This document shows, piece by piece, positions 59,045 to 64,000 of a stretch of DNA of 64,000 nt. Where the stretch lies: assembly GCF_900115005.1 (NCBI RefSeq), contig NZ_FOUY01000003.1:186001-250000 (forward strand), given 5' to 3'. The notes under the pieces are model-generated. The model had not been told where the DNA came from, did no database searches, and was given only the letters and a program-made list of their open reading frames with translations. Made by a program: the position numbers and the translations under genes. The number at the start of each line of letters is the position of its first letter. The stretch's first letter is position 1. The DNA comes from Pseudonocardia ammonioxydans. GTDB lineage: Bacteria; Actinomycetota; Actinomycetes; Mycobacteriales; Pseudonocardiaceae.

Positions 59045-60197
59045 TGCACAGGTGCCCGTGGGTCACCGAGTGGTCCGACGGGCTGGTCACGTTCACGATC
59101 TCGTTGCGTTGCACGTGAAGCTCCAGGTTGCAGCCGACGCCGCAGAACGAGCAGATCGTCGTGGTGACCGTCTCCTCCTCGGGGTGCCAGTCGCCCGCCT
59201 CGCGCTTCTCGTGCTCGGCGACCGACTTCAGCGCCCCGGTCGGGCACACGCCGATGCAGTTGCCGCAGTAGACGCAGGCGGAGTCGGGCAGCTCGACGTC
59301 GTGCTCGGTGGCGATGCGGGCGTCGAACCCGCGCCCGGCCGCGGCGATCGCGAACGTGAACTGGGCGTCGGTACCACAGGCGTTGACGCACTTGTAGCAC
59401 ATGATGCAGCGCGAGTAGTCCCGCACGTAGAGGTCGTTGTCGACCTTGACCGGCTGGGCCATGGTGGCCGCCCGTGCCCCGTCGGGGGTGGGGTGGTGAC
59501 CGGGGGGGCGACGCTCCCGCTCACCGTCGGCGGTCGGCGGGGCGGGCGGGCCGTAGCGGGCCGGGTCGACGCCGTAGTCGGCCATCCAGCGCTGCACGTC
59601 GTCGCTGGCCTGGCTCATGTCGGCCGCCGACGCCAGCAGCTCGAGCACCATCCGGCGGCTGTGCCGGACCTTCTCGCTGTCGGTGCGCACCTGCATCCCG
59701 TCCTCGCACCGGCGCGCGCAGGACGGGGCGAGCGTGCGGGACCCCTCGACCTCGACCACGCAGACCCGGCAGGCGTTGATCGGGTCCATGTTCGGCGCCC
59801 AGCACAGGGTCGGGGTGTCGGCCTGTTGCGGGGTGCCCTCGCGGTGCAGCGCGTCGAGGATCGTGGAGCCCTCGGGGACGCGGACCTCGGTGCCGTCGAG
59901 CGTGACGGCGACCAGGCGGCGGATCTCGCCGAGCATCACCGGTCCGCCGGCCAGGGTCTCGGCCGGTCCGGGGGCCGCCCCGGCCGGGTCGGCGACGGTG
60001 ACGCCGAGCGGCCGCGCGCCGTTGGTCGGGTGCAGCGTGGCGACGCCCTCACCGGCCGCGGGGCCGGGGTCGGGCGTCTCGGTGCCGGGGGCCTCGGAGC
60101 CGCGGCCGGCGTCGGCCTCCGGGGCCCCGTCGACGTCGACACCGGCACCGTGGGGGCCTCCGGGGCCCGCCGGGCCCGTTCCGCTGGTGGTGGTCAT
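58995..60197 (-). CDS. Formate dehydrogenase iron-sulfur subunit (2Fe-2S, 4Fe-4S and Mo-enzyme Fe4S4 domains)
   Basis: 400 residues. Residues 1-90 are a Gly/Pro-rich leader; then a [2Fe-2S] ferredoxin domain (about 92-170; CWAPNMDPINACRVCVVE, CARRCEDG), a 4Fe-4S pair (about 270-335; CIMCYKCVNAC, CVYCGNCIGVCPTGA), and a C-terminal Fe4S4 domain of molybdopterin oxidoreductases (ICSFCGVGCNLELHV, HLCIKGRFGF). In FdsA-type enzymes these precede the Mo domain in one chain. Here they end at residue 400 and the Mo domain is in fdhA. It carries electrons between the Mo site and the NADH subunit. ATG overlaps the fdhB stop. Confidence 0.85.
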   Translation of the reverse strand: MTTTSGTGPAGPGGPHGAGVDVDGAPEADAGRGSEAPGTETPDPGPAAGEGVATLHPTNGARPLGVTVADPAGAAPGPAETLAGGPVMLGEIRRLVAVTLDGTEVRVPEGSTILDALHREGTPQQADTPTLCWAPNMDPINACRVCVVEVEGSRTLAPSCARRCEDGMQVRTDSEKVRHSRRMVLELLASAADMSQASDDVQRWMADYGVDPARYGPPAPPTADGERERRPPGHHPTPDGARAATMAQPVKVDNDLYVRDYSRCIMCYKCVNACGTDAQFTFAIAAAGRGFDARIATEHDVELPDSACVYCGNCIGVCPTGALKSVAEHEKREAGDWHPEEETVTTTICSFCGVGCNLELHVQRNEIVNVTSPSDHSVTHGHLCIKGRFGFRHVQNLPEG

Positions 60198-62143
60198 GCG
60201 GTCGTCCCCCTCCCGTTCGTGGCCGGGTCGGCGGCACCACGTGGCGCCGCGATCAGTTCCAGGTCGATCGCCGACATCACCGCCGACGGCGCGGTCTGGC
60301 CGAGCCCGCAGATCGAGGCGTCGCGCATGACCCGGGCCAGGTCGTCGAGCAGCGCCAGCTCGGTCTCCCGCGACCCGATCGGCGTATCGCGTTCCAGCCG
60401 GGCCAGCACCTCCTCCTGGCGCACCGTGCCGACCCGGCAGGGCACGCACTGCCCGCAGGACTCGTCGCGGAAGAACGCGGCGATCCGGCGCAGCGTCCCG
60501 GTGAGGTCGGCGGCGGTGTCGAACACGAGCACCACGCCGGACCCGAGGGTCGCACCGATGTCGCGCGCGCCCTCCAGGGTCAGCGGCACGTCGAGGTCGT
60601 CGGGCATCACGAACCCGCCGGCCGCCCCGCCGAGCAGCACCGTGCGCAGCGTCCCGCGGGCGCCGCCCGCCAGCTCGAGCAGCTCGCGCAGCGTCGTCCC
60701 GAAGTCCACCTCGTACACCCCGGGAGTGCCGACGGCCCCGGACACGCAGAACAGCTTCGAGCCGGTCGAGCGGTCCCCGCCGACCGCGGCGAAGGACCGC
60801 CCGCCGATGTCGAGGATCTCCAGGACGTTGTAGAGGGTCTCCACGTTGTTGATCGCGGTCGGTTTGCCGAACAGCCCCTGCTGCGCGGGGAACGGCGGCT
60901 TGTTGCGCGGCTCGCCGCGGTAGCCCTCGATCGACTCCAGCAGCGCGGTCTCCTCACCGCAGATGTAGGCACCGGCGCCGCGGCGCAGCTCGATGTCGAA
61001 GGCGAACCCCTCGCCCATCACGTCGGCGCCCAGGTACCCGCGGGCCCGCGCCGCGGCGATCGCGTCCTGCAGCCGGCGGGTGGCCAGCGGGTACTCGCCG
61101 CGGAGGTAGAGGTGGCCGACGGTCGCGCCGGTGACGTAGCCGGCGATCGTCATGGCCTCGACCAGGCCGTACGGGTCGCCCTCCATCAGCACCCGGTCCT
61201 TGAACGTGCCGGGTTCGGACTCGTCGGCGTTGCACACCAGGTGGTGCGGGCGTTCCGGGGACTGCGCGACGGCCTCCCACTTGACGCCGGTGGGGAACGC
61301 CGCGCCGCCGCGCCCGGTCAGCGAGGAGTCCTTCAGCTCGGCGATCACCCGGGTCGGGCCCAGGTCGACCGCCCGGCGCAGGGCCGCGTAGCCGCCGCGG
61401 GAGCGGTAGTCGTCCAACGAGGACGGGTCCACCGCGCCCACCCGGCGCAGCAGCCGCAGACGTTCGCCGGTGCGGGTCTGCGGGGCGCTCACCGCGGTGT
61501 CGGCGAACGCGTCGTCGGCGGCGCTCGCCTGCGCGCCGGCGGTGTCGAACGGTGCGGTCGCGGCGGCGACGGTGCCGTCCGGGGTGGCCGGTGCCTGGGA
61601 CAGGTCCGGTTCCCCGGCGCGTTGGTGCAGCACGGCCGGGGCGCGTTCGCACAGGCCCAGGCAGGGGCTGCGGACCCAGCACGCCCCCGGCCGCTCCGGG
61701 TCCCCGCCACCGGCGGGGTCGGCCTCGCCGTTCCCGGCCGGCGGCCCGAGCGCGTCGGTCAGCGCCGCCACGATCTCCTCGCCGCCGTTCGGCCCGCACG
61801 CGACGTCGTCGCACACGTGCACCACCCGCGGCGCCCGCGGCTCGACCGAGAACATCGCGTAGAAGGTGGCGACGCCGTAGACCTCCGCGGGCGGAACCTG
61901 CAGCGTGCGCGCCACGTGGTTGAGCGCGCCCTCCGAGAGCCAGCCCTCGGCGTCGTGCACGGCGTGCAGCAGCGGCAGCAGCAGGTGCCGCCGCGAGCGG
62001 GCGGCGTGGCCCGCGTGCACCGACCGGGTCGGCCGGTCGGCCGCGGCTGCCTCGACCGCCGCGGGAGCGAGCAGGGCGAACGCCGCGTCGACCGCGTCGC
62101 GCTCGGACGTGCTCGGCTCCGCCGTCGACAGGTGCAGATCCAT
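60194..62143 (-). CDS. fdhB: Formate dehydrogenase NADH-binding subunit (NuoE-NuoF fusion)
   Basis: 649 residues. Residues about 30-205 are NuoE-like with four Cys for a [2Fe-2S] cluster (VCDDVACGPNGG, CLGLCERAP). Residues about 235-649 are NuoF-like: SLTGRGGAAFPTGVKW and AGAYICGEETALLESIEG bind FMN and NADH; SCGQCVPCRVG and CGLGQ hold the 4Fe-4S. Equivalent to a fused FdsG-FdsB. It passes electrons from formate to NAD. ATG 62143 is 3 nt after the fdhA stop. Confidence 0.92.
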   Translation of the reverse strand: MDLHLSTAEPSTSERDAVDAAFALLAPAAVEAAAADRPTRSVHAGHAARSRRHLLLPLLHAVHDAEGWLSEGALNHVARTLQVPPAEVYGVATFYAMFSVEPRAPRVVHVCDDVACGPNGGEEIVAALTDALGPPAGNGEADPAGGGDPERPGACWVRSPCLGLCERAPAVLHQRAGEPDLSQAPATPDGTVAAATAPFDTAGAQASAADDAFADTAVSAPQTRTGERLRLLRRVGAVDPSSLDDYRSRGGYAALRRAVDLGPTRVIAELKDSSLTGRGGAAFPTGVKWEAVAQSPERPHHLVCNADESEPGTFKDRVLMEGDPYGLVEAMTIAGYVTGATVGHLYLRGEYPLATRRLQDAIAAARARGYLGADVMGEGFAFDIELRRGAGAYICGEETALLESIEGYRGEPRNKPPFPAQQGLFGKPTAINNVETLYNVLEILDIGGRSFAAVGGDRSTGSKLFCVSGAVGTPGVYEVDFGTTLRELLELAGGARGTLRTVLLGGAAGGFVMPDDLDVPLTLEGARDIGATLGSGVVLVFDTAADLTGTLRRIAAFFRDESCGQCVPCRVGTVRQEEVLARLERDTPIGSRETELALLDDLARVMRDASICGLGQTAPSAVMSAIDLELIAAPRGAADPATNGRGTTA

Positions 62144-62146
62144 CCG

Positions 62147-64000
62147 CTACTCCCCCGCCACCGGAAGCCCGGCGAGTCTCTCGATCCGTACCGCGGTGGC
62201 CTTGAACTCCGACGTCCCGGACTTCGGGTCCCACGCGTCGTTGGTCAGCGCGTTCACGTCGACCTCCTCGGAGAAGTGCGGGGTGAACGACGCCAGCCCC
62301 GGCCGCAGCGACGGGTCCAGTGCCACCGGGGCCTCCACCGAACCCCGCCGGGAGCTGACCCGCACCCGCTCGCCGTCGGCGATCCCGAGCCGGGCGGCGT
62401 CGGTCGCGTCCATCCGCAGCGACTCCCGCCGCCGCAGCGGGGAGGCGTAGCCGCCGGTCTGCACACCGGAGTTGTAGGCGTCGAGCAGCCGCACCGTGGT
62501 GAGCCGGATCGGGAACTCCTCGGTCAGCTCGTCGATCGGCGCGACGTGCTCGACCGGCGTGAACGGCGCCGGCGCACCCCGCAGCCCGGGGTCCTCCTCC
62601 CACAACCGGGCGTGCATCAGCGGGGTGCCGGGGTGGTCCTCGGACGGGCACGGCCACTGGATGCCGCCGAGCGCGTCGAGCCGGGCGTAGCTCATGCCGG
62701 CGTGCCAGTTCAGCGACACCGACCGCAGCTCGTCCCACACCTGCTCAGCCGTCGGGGTGCCCCAGTCGTGGCCGAGACGATCCGCGATCCCGCAGATGAT
62801 GTGGGTGTCCGGGCGGGCGAGCCCCGGCGGGTCGAGGGCCTTGCGGCAGCGCTGCACCCGTCGTTCGGAGTTGGTGACGGTGCCCTCGTACTCGCACCAG
62901 TCCGCGGCGGCCGGCAGCACGACGTCGGCCAGCTCCGCGGTCGCGGTCCGGAAGATGTCCTGGACGACGAGGTGGTCCAGCGACTCCAGCATCTCCCGGG
63001 CGTGCACGGCGTTGGCCTCGGACTCGGCGGGGTTCTCGCCGATGCAGTACAGCGCCGACATCTCGCCGCGCTCCATCGCCTCGAACATCTCCGACAGGTG
63101 CATGCCCTTGGCCGCCGGGATCGTCCGCCCGCCGTAGACGGCCTGGAACCGGGCGCGCGCGGTGTCGTCGGCGAGGTCGTAGCCGCCGGGCAGCTTGGCC
63201 GGGATGGCGCCCATGTCCCCGCCGCCCTGCACGTTGTTCTGCCCGCGCAGCGGCACCAGCCCGGAGCCGTACCGGCCGACGTGCCCGGTCAGCAGCGCCA
63301 GGTTGATCAGCGCGAAGACGTAGTCGGCCGCGTTGTGGTGCTCGGTGATGCCGAGCGTCCAGCAGATCTGGGCGCGGTCGGCCCGGGCGTAGGCGTGCGC
63401 CAGCTCCCGGATCGACGCCGCGGGCACCCCGGTGATCTCCTCGGCCCGCTCGAGCGTGTAGGGCTCCACCGAGGCCCGGTAGTCGGAGAACCCGCTGGTG
63501 GACCGGTCGACGAACGAGGTGTTCACCAGGCCGGCGTGGATGATCTCGCGACCGATCGCGTTCGCGAGCGCGATGTCGGTGCCGACGTCGAGCCCGAGCC
63601 AGCCGTCGGCCCAGTGCGCGGTCGAGGTGTGCCGCGGGTCCACCGAGTACATCCGGGCCCCGTTCTGCAGGCCCTGCAGCACGTGGTGGAAGAAGATCGG
63701 GTGCGTCTCGCGGGCGTTACTGCCCCACAGGACGAGCAGGTCGGCGTTTTCCGCTTCGACGTACGCGGAGGTGCCGCCGCCGGCACCGAACACCGCCGTC
63801 AGACCGACGACGCTGGGAGCGTGTCAAGTGCGGTTGCAGCTGTCGACGTTGTTGCTGCCCATCACCGCCCGGGCGAACTTCTGCGCGGTGTAGTTCATCT
63901 CGTTGGTGGCCTTCGAGCAGCTGAACATCCCGAAGCGCTCGCCGGGCACGTCGCGGAACCCGGCGGCGGCCCGGTCCAGTGCCTCCTCCCAGGACGCGGG
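62147..64000 (-). CDS. fdhA: Formate dehydrogenase catalytic subunit, selenocysteine-containing (5' end outside the window)
   Basis: The molybdopterin domain runs from the window edge to the stop at 62147. Reading the edge in frame gives ASWEEALDRAAAGF, CSKATNEMNYTAQKFAR, NNVDSCNRT, then UGA at 63824-63826, then HAPSVVGLTAVFGAGGGTSA. The residue between NRT and HAPSVVGL is the Mo-ligating Sec or Cys in FDH. Downstream are LLVLWGSNARETHPIFF, DPRHTSTA, and the C-terminal molybdopterin-binding fold. Oxidises formate to CO2. An ORF finder would start it at GTG 63793 and miss the Sec. The N-terminus is out of view. Confidence 0.93.
63794..63826 (-). promoter_or_regulatory. Selenocysteine UGA codon and bacterial SECIS hairpin
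   Basis: The UGA (63824-63826) is followed after 18 nt by GGUCUG (63800-63805), flanked by CGUCGU (63807-63812) and ACGGCG (63794-63799), which pair over six base pairs with one extra loop base. In E. coli fdhF the same GGUCUG apical loop begins 18 nt after its UGA. Confidence 0.85.

Noticed and set aside
63793..63830. Premature stop or frameshift in fdhA
   Set aside because: The UGA is exactly at the Sec/Cys site of formate dehydrogenases and is followed by a SECIS-like hairpin at the E. coli fdhF distance; the frame is open on both sides.
1..64000. tRNA, rRNA, prophage or integrase genes
   Set aside because: I found no CCA-ended cloverleaf, rRNA segment, integrase or transposase while reading both strands; a covariance-model search would be needed to exclude small RNAs.

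Overview
The window is very GC-rich, gene-dense actinobacterial chromosome with frequent GTG starts. It fits Pseudonocardiales, most likely Pseudonocardia or a close relative. The markers are an arabinosyltransferase of the Emb family (arabinogalactan wall), Lsr2, RbpA, Eis, the Pup-ligase/WYL genes pafA/pafB/pafC, HelY, and separate lnt and ppm genes. The genus is inferred from gene content; no search was run.

Layout. 1-1.2 kb: the end of a secreted protein gene, a decayed Fic toxin with its antitoxin, and a small HTH-like protein. 1.3-10.9 kb: an amino-acid permease, a luciferase-like monooxygenase, a large Emb-type arabinosyltransferase, an lsr2-hydrolase pair and an acetyltransferase. 10.9-18 kb: serA, a cupin/esterase pair divergent from a PucR-type regulator, and a rifampin-phosphotransferase-like gene with its own TetR gene and a 19-bp candidate operator. 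18-24 kb: bfd and bfr behind an IdeR-like iron box, a LigD-like protein with a degenerate ligase domain, a GDPD phosphodiesterase, an MFS exporter and rbpA. 24-33 kb: a DUF885 peptidase, a universal stress protein, ppm-lnt, a PIG-L deacetylase behind a short cysteine-rich ORF, a PspC protein, a proline peptidase and a GAF-ANTAR regulator. 33-53 kb: the block known from mycobacteria as pepE, 5'-3' exonuclease, DUF4333 protein, helY, tatC, tatA, pafC, pafB, pafA, here interrupted by an M20 peptidase, a redox/methyltransferase set, eis, a pyrH-like gene and two tandem glutaminases. 53-59 kb: a PAP2-DAG kinase fusion, an amidohydrolase, a methyltransferase, a TauE/SafE transporter and an SDR divergent from a TetR. 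59-64 kb: a molybdenum formate dehydrogenase operon whose catalytic subunit carries an in-frame UGA followed by a bacterial SECIS-like hairpin, so it is read as a selenoprotein.

Two families of dispersed palindromic repeats stand out. One is exactly 40 bp, occurs three times at gene ends, and in two copies supplies stop codons. The other is about 47 bp, occurs five times, is clustered three times in one spacer, and is once embedded in frame inside lnt. There are also in-gene minisatellites. The most striking is an 18-bp repeat whose first units each look like a ribosome-binding site plus GTG start.

Many promoters look leaderless: a TANNNT hexamer sits 6-7 nt before the start codon. At pafA and the PAP2 gene two such promoters face each other, with the -10 of one lying on the expected -35 of the other.
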